Part shown: one piece after another, positions 35,753 to 44,413 of the stretch
Layout: the number at the start of each line of letters is the position of its first letter
Position numbering within the stretch: position 1 is the stretch's first letter
Assembly (NCBI GenBank): GCA_014860565.1
Contig: JACZJN010000108.1
Span: 1 to 64,000 of the forward strand
DNA length: 64,000 nt
From: Bacteroidota bacterium
GTDB lineage: Bacteria; Bacteroidota; Ignavibacteria; SZUA-365
Reading direction: 5' to 3'
The notes under the pieces: model-generated
What the model saw: the letters and a program-made list of their open reading frames with translations, nothing else
Told to the model about the DNA's origin: nothing
The model's database searches: none
Position numbers and translations under genes: made by a program

Positions 35753-36580
35753 TTAATTGAGTAACGCTTCGAGTTCCTTGATCGCGGCTTCGGTTTCCAC
35801 CGCATTCGGCGCTTTCCCGTGCCATTCGGTGGGATGTTCCATGAAGGAAACTCCCTTGCCCTTGACCGTGTTGGCGATGATGAAATGCGGCAGACCGTTT
35901 TCCTCCTGCGCGCGTGCGACGGCATCGTCGATCGCCTGCATGTCATGACCGTCGATTTCCTGCACATCCCAGTTGAAGGCGCGCAGTTTGTCGCCGAGCG
36001 GTTCGAGGTTGAGGATCTGGTTCGTCGGACCGTCGATCTGCCCCTTGTTGTAATCAAGAACGACGATCAGATTGTCGAGCTTGTGATGCGGCGCGGATAA
36101 GAGTGCTTCCCAGACCTGCCCTTCCTGCGACTCCCCATCTCCCATCACGCAATACACCTTATAGGATTTCCTGTCGAGTTTCGCCGCCATGGCCATGCCC
36201 TGGGCGATGCTCAGTCCCTGTCCGAGCGATCCGGTGCTGGCTTCCACGGGCGGGAAACTGCCGTTGTGCGGATGCCCCTGCAGGTAGCTGTCCACCTGCC
36301 GAAGCGTGAGAAGATCTTCGTGCGGAATGACGCCGCAGCGGGCGAGCACGGCATACAACGCCGGAACCCCGTGTCCCTTCGACAGCACCAGCCGGTGCCG
36401 ATCGGGATCCTGTGCGTTTTCCTTCGTCCGCTTGATGTAGCGCAAAAACAGCACGGTAAGTATGTCGATGAGCGAAAGCGAGCCGCCCGGGTGTCCCGAG
36501 CCGGCCGCATGCAGCATCCGTATGATGTCAATCCGCATTTCATTCGCGGATCGCTGCAGGGCGGGCATAGTCAAATCCAT
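35753..36580 (-). CDS. Transketolase, N-terminal subunit
   Basis: The 275-residue protein carries the thiamine-diphosphate pyrophosphate domain: GHPGGSLSLIDILTVLF, then GDGESQEGQVWEAL with VVLDYNKGQIDG, the GDG...N motif that binds Mg and diphosphate. The frame continues to 36694, but MDLTMPALQRSANEMRID at 36580 is the natural start. It pairs with the C-terminal subunit next door. The gene follows the AtuA-like pair by 82 bases. Confidence 0.92.
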   Translation of the reverse strand: MDLTMPALQRSANEMRIDIIRMLHAAGSGHPGGSLSLIDILTVLFLRYIKRTKENAQDPDRHRLVLSKGHGVPALYAVLARCGVIPHEDLLTLRQVDSYLQGHPHNGSFPPVEASTGSLGQGLSIAQGMAMAAKLDRKSYKVYCVMGDGESQEGQVWEALLSAPHHKLDNLIVVLDYNKGQIDGPTNQILNLEPLGDKLRAFNWDVQEIDGHDMQAIDDAVARAQEENGLPHFIIANTVKGKGVSFMEHPTEWHGKAPNAVETEAAIKELEALLN

Positions 36581-36662
36581 AAGGGGTATGTCGGATGAGG
36601 TTGTGTATGAAGATGCGAGTTTTCTACCGTGTCGATGCGAGCAATACGAACCGAAGTTTCCG

Positions 36663-37004
36663 TCAGGCGCTGAGGAGCGCTTCGTCGATATCAATCTCCA
36701 TTCTGAGAATCGCGGAACTGAGCGTCTTGCCTTGCGCGTCGTTTTTCAGTGAGACCGTACCGCCGCCACCGAGGGTGTTGTGGAGAATGAAATTCAGGGC
36801 GCCAAGGTTGGGGAGTTCGTATCGATCGACCGGACCGAAGCAGATACCCTCAAAGTGCTGCTTTACCGCATCAGCGGTAAGTTGTTGCACAAGAATGGGA
36901 TAGTAGCGTTCTTCGCGAGCAATCACTCCCACGTTCCCGGCGTCGCCTTTGTCGCCCGAGCGGGCATGAGCGATCTCTATGAGGCGAATGCGTTTGGTAG
37001 GCAT
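36663..37004 (-). CDS. AtuA-like C-terminal (ferredoxin-fold) domain protein
   Basis: The 113-residue protein has the AtuA-like, ferredoxin-fold domain: IAHARSGDKGDAGNVGVIAREE at the start and a later GALNFILHNTLGGGGTVSL. In many bacteria this domain is the C-terminal part of a single AtuA-type chain; here it is a separate protein starting one base after the stop of the larger gene. The two gene products presumably form one complex. Its reaction is not established. Confidence 0.85.
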   Translation of the reverse strand: MPTKRIRLIEIAHARSGDKGDAGNVGVIAREERYYPILVQQLTADAVKQHFEGICFGPVDRYELPNLGALNFILHNTLGGGGTVSLKNDAQGKTLSSAILRMEIDIDEALLSA

Positions 37005-37005
37005 G

Positions 37006-38367
37006 TCAGTTCTCCTCCACGATGACTTGCGGTGTGACGGCGGTCTTGGGCATCAGGGCCGGCCAGTAGGCGATAACATCGCTGGGCTTGGGTCGTCCAC
37101 CAGCGAAGCCGGTGACCGAAGGAGGTCCGGTGAGAATCAGGGGCGCGAGTTCCTGCCCGAAACGGGCGACGTGGTCCTTGTTTTTACCTCGCACACCGAT
37201 ACGCAGGACAACCTCGTTGATTTCCTTCGGCACATAGGCCAGCGGACCGAAGCATGAATTGTGTCCTACGAACTCACTGCGGATTTCCTCGAATTCGAGT
37301 CCGAGGTCTGAAAGGCGTGTACGGAGGATGCCGTCGGCGGCCTGCGCTTTTTCGAGGGCATCGGGCCAGGCGTAGGTGAGCGTGCCGATGGCGGAATACC
37401 CATCGTGATAGGATGCGGAGACTTTGTAGAACGGCGTCAGCGGACGTCCCTTGACATCGTAGACACGGACCCGATTTTCCCCATCCTGCTGCAGCCGGAT
37501 GCTGGTGAAATCCGCGATGCAGTCGGGCGTGATGTACTCGGTTGGATCGCCGATTTCGTAAAGCAATTGTTCCTTGACCGTCGCTTCGGAAACCAGTCCG
37601 CCCGTATTCTCATGCTTGGTGATATACACGGTGCCGTCGGGATGCGCTTCGGCAATCGGGAAACCGATATGGGCGAGATCGGGAACGGATTTCCAGTCGC
37701 CGAGGAAATTCCCGCCGCTGCTCTGTCCACCGCACTCGAGAATGTGTCCAGCGACCGTACCCGCGGCCAGTTTGTCCCAATCGTCGGCAGCCCAGCCGAA
37801 TTCGTGGATCATCGGCGCGAGAGTCAGTCCCGTGTCGGTGGTGCGTCCGGTAATGATGATCTGCGCCCCCTGGCGCAAGGCTTCGACGATGGGGAAAGCG
37901 CCGAAATACACGTTCGCGGAAACGATGCGGTCGCGGATGCTGGAGAACGCTTCCCCGCTTTCCATATTGCGGAGCTCGATTCCCTGTGCCAGGAGCGCGT
38001 CGATATTCTCGAGAATATCATCGCCGACCACCACGCCGATCTTCAGCCCCTTGATGCCCTGCTTCTCCGCTTCGCGGAAAATCGCGTCGCGGCAGGCAAG
38101 CGGATTGACACCGCCTCCGTTCGTGATGACCTTGATGTTCTTCTCCACGATATGCGGAAGCATGCGGCTCAGCTGTCCGGGAAGGTCGCGCGCGTACCCG
38201 AGCTCCGGGTTGCGCAGCTTCTGTTTCTGCATGATGGACATCGTGACTTCGGCGAGGAAATCCATCATGACATAGTCGACGGGGCCCCGCGTGACCTGAT
38301 GATACGGCGCGTCAATGAGGTCGCCCCAGAATCCCTGGCCACTGGCGATACGAATGGTCTTGTTCAA
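37006..38367 (-). CDS. AtuA/DUF1446 family protein
   Basis: The 453-residue protein matches the acyclic terpene utilisation family AtuA (DUF1446). Visible blocks include [47 protein letters not shown], and [16 protein letters not shown]. In Pseudomonas, AtuA belongs to citronellol/geraniol catabolism, but the biochemical step is not known and homologues are widespread outside that pathway. The start is a TTG with AGGAAGG six bases upstream; no ATG is available nearby. The next gene, one base away, supplies the usual C-terminal domain. Terpene partners (AtuB-H) are not here. Confidence 0.85.
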   Translation of the reverse strand: MNKTIRIASGQGFWGDLIDAPYHQVTRGPVDYVMMDFLAEVTMSIMQKQKLRNPELGYARDLPGQLSRMLPHIVEKNIKVITNGGGVNPLACRDAIFREAEKQGIKGLKIGVVVGDDILENIDALLAQGIELRNMESGEAFSSIRDRIVSANVYFGAFPIVEALRQGAQIIITGRTTDTGLTLAPMIHEFGWAADDWDKLAAGTVAGHILECGGQSSGGNFLGDWKSVPDLAHIGFPIAEAHPDGTVYITKHENTGGLVSEATVKEQLLYEIGDPTEYITPDCIADFTSIRLQQDGENRVRVYDVKGRPLTPFYKVSASYHDGYSAIGTLTYAWPDALEKAQAADGILRTRLSDLGLEFEEIRSEFVGHNSCFGPLAYVPKEINEVVLRIGVRGKNKDHVARFGQELAPLILTGPPSVTGFAGGRPKPSDVIAYWPALMPKTAVTPQVIVEEN

Positions 38368-38606
38368 TGAATACCTTCCTGCCTAAGCGGAATGATTTGG
38401 GGAGGTTGGCTCGGACATTAATTCCACAATCTAAAAGGTAATACTCCCACCATTTTTTTCAAAGGAATCACGGAGATTCCCGGCATTCACAGCGCATTTT
38501 TATCGTGCCGGCACGGTGGAATCCTGTGCATCCCTCCACGGGAATGCGTATCTTTTGCGATGTTTGGCTGCGCCATCACGAATCACCACTTACCAGATGA
38601 GAGTGT

Positions 38607-40019
38607 ATGACGGAAACGATGCAAAAACCCCGGCTGAAGGATTTCCCCAAAACCTACTGGGTGGTCATCCTTTTTGAATTTTTCGAACGCGGCTCCTACT
38701 ACGGAATGATGAGCATTCTTTCGGTGTACATGACCGAACAGCTCGGATTTTCGAAAGAAGGTGTGGGGCTGATCAAGAGCACCATCCAGCCGCTGCTCTA
38801 TTTTCTCCCGATATTCTCCGGCGCGGTCGCGGATCGTATGGGCTACCGGCGAACGCTCATGGTGGCCTTTACCCTTCTGGGAGGCGGCTATTTCCTCACC
38901 AGCCAGATGACCGAGTACAGCGCCGTCTTCTTTGCGCTTGTCATCATGGGACTCGGAGCAGGAACATTCAAACCGGTTGTATCCGGTACCATTGCGAAAG
39001 TGACCGACGAACGCACCAGCACGCTGGGCTTCGGCATTTTCTACTGGACGATCAATCTCGGCGCCTTCCTCTTCCCTCTCATTGTGGTGCCCCTTCTTAA
39101 ATCCATCGCATGGCATTATGTGATCATCGCCTCCGCCGTGGGTACCGGCGCCATGCTAATCCCGACCATTTTCCTGTTTAAGGAGCCGACGGAAGCCCAT
39201 CCGGTGAAAGAGTCGTTCAGCGTCGCCCTGAAAGGCATATTCCAGAAGCTCTACATTGTCTTTACCGACTGGCGCTTCATCCTCTTCATTTTCATCTACT
39301 CATGGTTCTGGATCCTGTACTTCCAGATGTTCGACAGCGTGCTCTGGTACGTGAAGGCATTCGTCGATGCCTCGCCCCTCGACAACTGGGTGCAGGGGAC
39401 GCTGGGTATCAACTGGCATTTCGATGTCGAACACGTCACGGTCATCAACGCCGGGACGATCATTCTCCTTCAGCTCTTCATCTCACGCATCGTGAGCAAG
39501 ACGAAGGCGCTCCCGACCATGGTCACCGGTATCGCACTTGGTACCATCGGTATGGCCATCCTCGCCGTGGACACCAACATCTGGGTATTCATGGCGGGGA
39601 TCACGATTTTCTCCATCGGTGAAATGACCGCGCATCCAAAGTTCATCAGCTATCTCGGACTCATTGCTCCGCCGGACAAAAAAGCCACCTACATGGGCTT
39701 CGGTTTCCTGTACGGAGCATTCGGTTCGCTGATCGGCGGTATTCTCGGCGCCTTCCTGTATGTGCGCTTTATCGACAATCCGATGATCGCCTTCATCAAG
39801 CAGACCGTCACGGAGCGAGGCTTGAACATCAGCATGCCCGCATCGATGAAAATCGAAGACGCGCTGCAGATCGGTGAGCAGATTGGATTGACGAAGATGG
39901 ACATTTCCACACACGCACTGACAAGCGAACTCTGGCTGCTCTTCAGCGGCATCGGCGTTCTCTGCATCATCGGCCTGCTCACGTACCAGAAATTCATCGG
40001 GACGCGCGCAGGACATTGA
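38607..40019 (+). CDS. Proton-dependent oligopeptide (POT/PTR) transporter
   Basis: The 470-residue membrane protein has about 12-14 transmembrane segments and the POT signature FEFFERGSYYGMMS (the ExxER motif that couples protons to peptide). It imports di- and tripeptides driven by the proton gradient. Other blocks are LGAGTFKPVVSGTIAKV and PKFISYLGLIAPPDKKATYMG. It is monocistronic, with an imperfect promoter-like TATCTTTTG about 60 bases upstream, and is followed by a palindromic terminator. Confidence 0.92.
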   Translation: MTETMQKPRLKDFPKTYWVVILFEFFERGSYYGMMSILSVYMTEQLGFSKEGVGLIKSTIQPLLYFLPIFSGAVADRMGYRRTLMVAFTLLGGGYFLTSQMTEYSAVFFALVIMGLGAGTFKPVVSGTIAKVTDERTSTLGFGIFYWTINLGAFLFPLIVVPLLKSIAWHYVIIASAVGTGAMLIPTIFLFKEPTEAHPVKESFSVALKGIFQKLYIVFTDWRFILFIFIYSWFWILYFQMFDSVLWYVKAFVDASPLDNWVQGTLGINWHFDVEHVTVINAGTIILLQLFISRIVSKTKALPTMVTGIALGTIGMAILAVDTNIWVFMAGITIFSIGEMTAHPKFISYLGLIAPPDKKATYMGFGFLYGAFGSLIGGILGAFLYVRFIDNPMIAFIKQTVTERGLNISMPASMKIEDALQIGEQIGLTKMDISTHALTSELWLLFSGIGVLCIIGLLTYQKFIGTRAGH

Positions 40020-40045
40020 GATCGCGTGACTTTTACGCGTAACGG

Positions 40046-40075
40046 TGTAGGGGCGCAGCATGCTGCGCCCCTACA
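40046..40075. repeat. Perfect 30-base palindrome, REP-like, bidirectional terminator
   Basis: TGTAGGGGCGCAGCA pairs with its exact complement TGCTGCGCCCCTACA with no loop bases between them. ATTTTG follows on the forward strand. It lies between two convergent genes (POT transporter and Asp-box protein). Sequences of this kind (AGGGGCGCAGCATGC core) occur as dispersed palindromes in some genomes, from memory; only this copy is in the window. Confidence 0.75.
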
Positions 40076-40117
40076 ATTTTGTGATGTCACCGTGCTATGA
40101 TGCCCCTCCCCGACTGA

Positions 40118-42808
40118 CTAATCCACGACAACCATCTTCCGCACTTCCCGTTTCGCTCCGGAACGCAGTTCGTAGAAGTATGCCCCTGGGCGCATACCAT
40201 CGGCGCTGACCTGCACTTCGTGGCTGCCTGCTTCACGATATTCGTCAAGCACCGTGCGCAGCAGCCGGCCTTGCGCGTCGTACAGACGAATGGCGACCTG
40301 CCCCGCTTTCTCAATGGTGAACGGCACGGTGGATGCCTGCGCCGCAGCGTTTCCTCTGTGGCCGACAGGATTCGGATAATTCTGACCGAGTGCGAAGACA
40401 ATCGGTTTTCTGCGTTCAGCGTCTTCCACAGTTGAGACGATCGCCGACGTCCTCCACATGCCGCGTCCATGCGTCCCTGCGTAGAGAACGTCTCCTTCCG
40501 TGATCTTCAGATCGTCGATGACGACGTTTGGAAGACCCTCGCTGAACGGCAGCCAGTTCTCTCCGGCGTCAATGCTGACGTATACGCCGATGTCCGTACC
40601 GACGAAAAGGACCTGGGGATTTTTTTCCCAGATCGCGATTGCGCCGACGGGAATGTCGGGCAGACTGGTTTCAGGAGTGGCACCTTTCATGAAGGTCCAT
40701 GACGATCCACCGTCCGTCGTCTTATACACGCCGCTGCTCGGACTGAAGCCAGCCGTGCCCACGTAGGCGATGTCGCCGTTCGTGGGATGCACCGCGACCT
40801 CACCGAGAAACAGATTCGGAAGACCGGCATCGATGCGCGTCCATGTAACGCTGCTTTCCGCGGCCAGCGCGTTCGTCGTGCGGTAGGCGATCGATGAATA
40901 ACCCGTCACACCGTACAGCACATCGGGATTGGTTTTACACACGGCAAGATGCTGGAATTGCGACAGCGAACTCCCCGACCCTGTCAGATCGTCGGAAATC
41001 GGGAGCCATGCAGTTCCCCCGTTGTTCGTGCGGTACACCTTGTTCCCGCCGACGAAGAGTATCTGTCCGTCAGTCGGATGCATGATAAACGGCGTGACGA
41101 AGCTGAAAAGGTAATTATCATTGGCATCACGCAGCACAAGACCCTTCTGAATCGACGTGAAGGACGTCCCGCCATTGGTGGTCTTGCCGAGGCGGCCGTA
41201 CTGGTACGCCACATAGAATATTTTCGGATCGGTATAATCAAATGCCACCCAACCGCCATCGCCTCCCCAATTAACCAGCTGCGTCCAATTCATGGTCGCT
41301 GCATCGCCGATATTATTGCGGCGGTCCTGCGTCCCGCCCATCACGCGTGTGGGCGTCTGACGATCATAGTTGATGGAATAGAATTGCATCGTGGCCAGTC
41401 CGGTGCCAACCTCATCCATGGCCATTGTCGACTTTCGGCAATCGGTTGTACGAAATACACCGCCGTCGCTCGCGAGAAGCATGATATCCGGATTCTGCGG
41501 GCTGAAATCGGCATCATGCATATCGACCCATGCGCCCGCGAGTCCGGACTGCGTGGTCGCCTGGCGGAAGGAGTTGCCTCCGTCAGTGCTGCGCCAGCTG
41601 TTGATTCCTCCGAAAAAGACAACGTTTGAATCCGTGGGATGGCAGCGGATGTACAGATTGTAATCGCCCTGTGAACGAAGTGCTTCGCGCATGTTCGATT
41701 GTCCCGAAGATGCGAGTTTCACCCAGCTGTCGCCAAAATCGGTGGACTTGAAGATGCCGAGGAAATCCTGATTCTCGGTCGGAGCAAATTTCGGGGCGCG
41801 CTGCATCGCGCAAAAAATCGTTCCGGGAACCGAAGGTGAAAGGTCCATCGCCACGCGGCCAATAGAATCCGATGCGGGGAGATAATCCCGGACTTTGTTG
41901 AACGTAAAACGCTCGCCACGCTGGTCGGAAATGTAGATGCCATTGCTGCTGCGGCCGTTGTAATAGCCGAAACCCACCAGGATACGGTCAGGTTTTGCCT
42001 TGTCGATCACAACTGTACGCGCCGGCCCGTTGAGGACGGCTTTCCATTCGACGCCACCATCGGTGCTGCGCATCAGCGCGCCTGTGCCGCTGCCATACGT
42101 TGTCGCGGCGAAAATGAGATTCCGATCGTCAGGGTGGATAGCGATGAAGTTCACCGCCAGATCGAGATCCTTGATCACATCCTTCATTACGTTCGTCCAG
42201 GTTTCCCCACCATCCGTGCTTTTGTAGATTCCGTCGCCGTTGACGGCATCCCAGTTGTTGCTGCCTTCACCGGTGCCGATATAGATGATGTTCGGATCGA
42301 CCGGATCGATGGCGAGATGGCCGATGGCCAGCGATGGGAGATGGTCGGATTTCGCGGTCCAGGTGCTGCCTCCGTCAGTGGATTTGAATACTCCACCTGA
42401 TGCAGAGCCCGCATAGGCAATGCTGCCGTTGGTCGGGTGGAATTTCACCACGAGCACGCGTCCTGCAATGGTGTTAGGACCAACGAACGACCATGCATTC
42501 GCAAACGTCTGCTTGCGCATGGCCAGGCGGTTCACCTGCAGTTCACGATACGTCGTCGCTTCGCGCAGTCCTTCGGAGATACGCTTTGTGGAATTGAAAA
42601 TACGCGGGACAAAGTACCAGTCCTGATTTGGCTGATCACTGCTGCGGCCGGCGAGCACATCGGCCCGGCGTTCCGCACGCAACTTCATTTTCTCGGCCTG
42701 CATCCGCGAGTACAAGTGCGTATGTTGGGGTGCGGCGAGTTGAAAAAGGACGGCGGCTGTCAGCGAGGAGAGCAGCACGGTGGTCAAGGTGAGCAGTCGT
42801 CGTTTCAT
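40118..42808 (-). CDS. Secreted Asp-box protein with T9SS sorting domain
   Basis: This 896-residue protein has a signal peptide or N-terminal membrane helix (about 5-25), a Lys/Arg-rich linker, and about ten Asp-box hairpins (FKSTDGGSTWTAKSD, YKSTDGGETWTNV, MRSTDGGVEW, FKSTDFGDSW, WRSTDGGNSF, YKTTDGGSSW, YVSIDAGENW), a sortilin/sialidase-like beta-propeller pattern. The C-terminal ~85 residues (QNYPNPVGHRGNAAAQ to RKMVVVD) are a T9SS sorting domain in which the usual NPFNPST is altered. The frame continues to 42898, but MKRRLLTLTTVLL at 42808 has GGAGGA eight bases upstream. It is a large extracellular protein of unknown ligand. Confidence 0.85.
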   Translation of the reverse strand: MKRRLLTLTTVLLSSLTAAVLFQLAAPQHTHLYSRMQAEKMKLRAERRADVLAGRSSDQPNQDWYFVPRIFNSTKRISEGLREATTYRELQVNRLAMRKQTFANAWSFVGPNTIAGRVLVVKFHPTNGSIAYAGSASGGVFKSTDGGSTWTAKSDHLPSLAIGHLAIDPVDPNIIYIGTGEGSNNWDAVNGDGIYKSTDGGETWTNVMKDVIKDLDLAVNFIAIHPDDRNLIFAATTYGSGTGALMRSTDGGVEWKAVLNGPARTVVIDKAKPDRILVGFGYYNGRSSNGIYISDQRGERFTFNKVRDYLPASDSIGRVAMDLSPSVPGTIFCAMQRAPKFAPTENQDFLGIFKSTDFGDSWVKLASSGQSNMREALRSQGDYNLYIRCHPTDSNVVFFGGINSWRSTDGGNSFRQATTQSGLAGAWVDMHDADFSPQNPDIMLLASDGGVFRTTDCRKSTMAMDEVGTGLATMQFYSINYDRQTPTRVMGGTQDRRNNIGDAATMNWTQLVNWGGDGGWVAFDYTDPKIFYVAYQYGRLGKTTNGGTSFTSIQKGLVLRDANDNYLFSFVTPFIMHPTDGQILFVGGNKVYRTNNGGTAWLPISDDLTGSGSSLSQFQHLAVCKTNPDVLYGVTGYSSIAYRTTNALAAESSVTWTRIDAGLPNLFLGEVAVHPTNGDIAYVGTAGFSPSSGVYKTTDGGSSWTFMKGATPETSLPDIPVGAIAIWEKNPQVLFVGTDIGVYVSIDAGENWLPFSEGLPNVVIDDLKITEGDVLYAGTHGRGMWRTSAIVSTVEDAERRKPIVFALGQNYPNPVGHRGNAAAQASTVPFTIEKAGQVAIRLYDAQGRLLRTVLDEYREAGSHEVQVSADGMRPGAYFYELRSGAKREVRKMVVVD

Positions 42809-42833
42809 CACGATTCCTCCGGGGGATACGGCG

Positions 42834-42864
42834 ATTGCGAATAAGATGACTCCGGGTTCGCAAT
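42834..42864. promoter_or_regulatory. Inverted repeat ATTGCGAA-N15-TTCGCAAT
   Basis: Perfect 8-base arms at 42834-42841 and 42857-42864 lie about 26-56 bases upstream of the Asp-box gene's ATG and before AMMECR1. The half-site TTCGCAAT also occurs in the dyad near the histidine kinase (62622-62629). It could be an operator or leader hairpin; no regulator is assigned. Confidence 0.4.
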
Positions 42865-42980
42865 TGCGTATATTCTTGGAAAAGCTGTGGGCGGTCAATC
42901 AGATCAGGGAAAACAATTTTTACCTGACTTGAAAGATAGACCGTTCCACTTTCCGAGACAATGAAAATCGGAATACATCC

Positions 42981-43541
42981 ATGCTCGCGTCCCTGGATTC
43001 CGCTGTTCGACTGCAGTTGCTGCGCACTGCGCGCGAGGCGATACGCGCGAAACTTGAGCGCCGCGATTGCACACTGCCTGTCCTTAGAGATGCACCAGCG
43101 GCGAGCGGTGCCTTTGTCACGCTGCACGTTTCAGGTGCCCTGCGCGGCTGCATCGGATTTCTGGAACTGCAGGACGGACTGTCTGAAACCATCGCGGAAG
43201 CCGCACGACGCGCTGCCTCGAGCGATCCGCGCTTCATGCCGCTGGAAAAGGCTGAGCTCGACGATTGCAGCATGGAAATCACGCTTCTCGGGCCGCAGGA
43301 GCGCATCGCTGAGCCGGAGGATTTCATCATCGGCCAGCATGGTTTGACGCTGGATTATCGTGGCAGGCGCGGACTGCTGCTTCCACAGGTCCCTGTAGAA
43401 CGCGGCTGGAATAAAAGCGAATTCCTTTCCGCCCTCTGCCAGAAGTCTCAGGCGCCTGACCGCTGCTGGATGCTTCCCGACGCTGTCCTTTTTCGCTTCG
43501 AAGGACTCATCATCCGCGACACGGACACCGCTGATTTCTGA
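42981..43541 (+). CDS. AMMECR1-domain protein (AmmeMemoRadiSam protein A)
   Basis: The 186-residue protein has the AMMECR1 domain: GAFVTLHVSGALRGCIGFLE with the conserved LRGCIG motif, then AARRAASSDPRFMPLEKAEL. It is the 'A' component of the three-gene AmmeMemoRadiSam set. The MEMO gene follows 31 bases downstream, but the radical-SAM partner is not seen in the window. The biochemical role is not established. The gene lies downstream of a divergent Asp-box gene. Confidence 0.9.
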   Translation: MLASLDSAVRLQLLRTAREAIRAKLERRDCTLPVLRDAPAASGAFVTLHVSGALRGCIGFLELQDGLSETIAEAARRAASSDPRFMPLEKAELDDCSMEITLLGPQERIAEPEDFIIGQHGLTLDYRGRRGLLLPQVPVERGWNKSEFLSALCQKSQAPDRCWMLPDAVLFRFEGLIIRDTDTADF

Positions 43542-43572
43542 CGTACGAAACGCTGCCCAGGAGGAATACCCA

Positions 43573-44409
43573 ATGAAGGCAATGCAAATACGCCCGCCGG
43601 CAGTATGTGGTCTTTTCTACCCAGCCGATCCTACATTGCTGACGATGACAATTGACAGGCTGCTCGAAGACCAGGATGTACCGGAGACCCCGGGACGCAC
43701 GCTTGCGATTGTCAGTCCACACGCGGGATATGCCTACTCGGGTCCCACCGCCGCCGCCGCATACACCCTCCTGCGCCGCCGCAGCTTCCGGACGGCAGTA
43801 ATCGTTTCGCCCAGTCATCGCGAATATTTCAACGGCATTTCCGTGTACGAGGGAGACGCCTACCGCACACCGCTGGGCCTGATCAACGTCGATGTGGAAT
43901 TGCGCGAAAAGCTGCTGGCGTACAAGGGCATCATCACTTCTTCGCAACTCGGGCATCGCGAAGAGCACGCGGTGGAAGTACAACTGCCGTTCATCCAGCG
44001 CATCAATCCCGATGCAAAAGTGCTGCCCATTGTCATGGGTGACCAGCGCAGCGAATATTGTCTTCTGCTCGCCCAGGCACTTGCCGAAATTCTCACCCCA
44101 GATTGCATCCTCATCGCGAGCAGCGACCTTTCGCACTTCCACGACCAGGCGACAGCGGTTGACCGTGACCGCCTCATCGCCGAAGACATCACCGCGATGA
44201 AACCCATGCGCTTGCTGGACGATCTCAGCACCCACAAGGGGGAAGCCTGTGGTGGCGGAGCGATCGCTGCAGTGATGACCGCGGCGCAGGCACTCGGAGC
44301 CGACCGCGGCACCGTGTTGCATCAGTGCACATCGGGTGATGTGACCGGCGAAATGAAGCGTGTCGTCGGCTACGTTGCAGCCGCATTCACTTCCAGCAAG
44401 CCCGTCTGA
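43573..44409 (+). CDS. MEMO1-family protein (AmmeMemoRadiSam protein B)
   Basis: The 278-residue MEMO fold protein is related to class III extradiol dioxygenases. Visible residues include VSPHAGYAYSGPTAAAAY, SHREYFNGISVYEG, QLGHREEHAVEVQLPF and IASSDLSHFHD, which carry the conserved His and Asp near the likely metal site. It starts about eight bases after GGAGGAA. It lies between AMMECR1 (31 bases) and the DUF2520 gene (4 bases) and probably acts with the AMMECR1 protein. Confidence 0.92.
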   Translation: MKAMQIRPPAVCGLFYPADPTLLTMTIDRLLEDQDVPETPGRTLAIVSPHAGYAYSGPTAAAAYTLLRRRSFRTAVIVSPSHREYFNGISVYEGDAYRTPLGLINVDVELREKLLAYKGIITSSQLGHREEHAVEVQLPFIQRINPDAKVLPIVMGDQRSEYCLLLAQALAEILTPDCILIASSDLSHFHDQATAVDRDRLIAEDITAMKPMRLLDDLSTHKGEACGGGAIAAVMTAAQALGADRGTVLHQCTSGDVTGEMKRVVGYVAAAFTSSKPV

Positions 44410-44413
44410 AAAC

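Noticed and set aside
37405-38370. Forward reading frame of 321 codons opposite the AtuA gene
   Set aside because: It mirrors the codon pattern of the reverse-strand AtuA gene, has no ribosome site and no known domain.
42854-42867. GG-N10-GC match before AMMECR1
   Set aside because: The -24 box lacks the T and the C/A positions, it lies within an inverted repeat, and the predicted leader of about 100 bases is long. A chance match is more likely.
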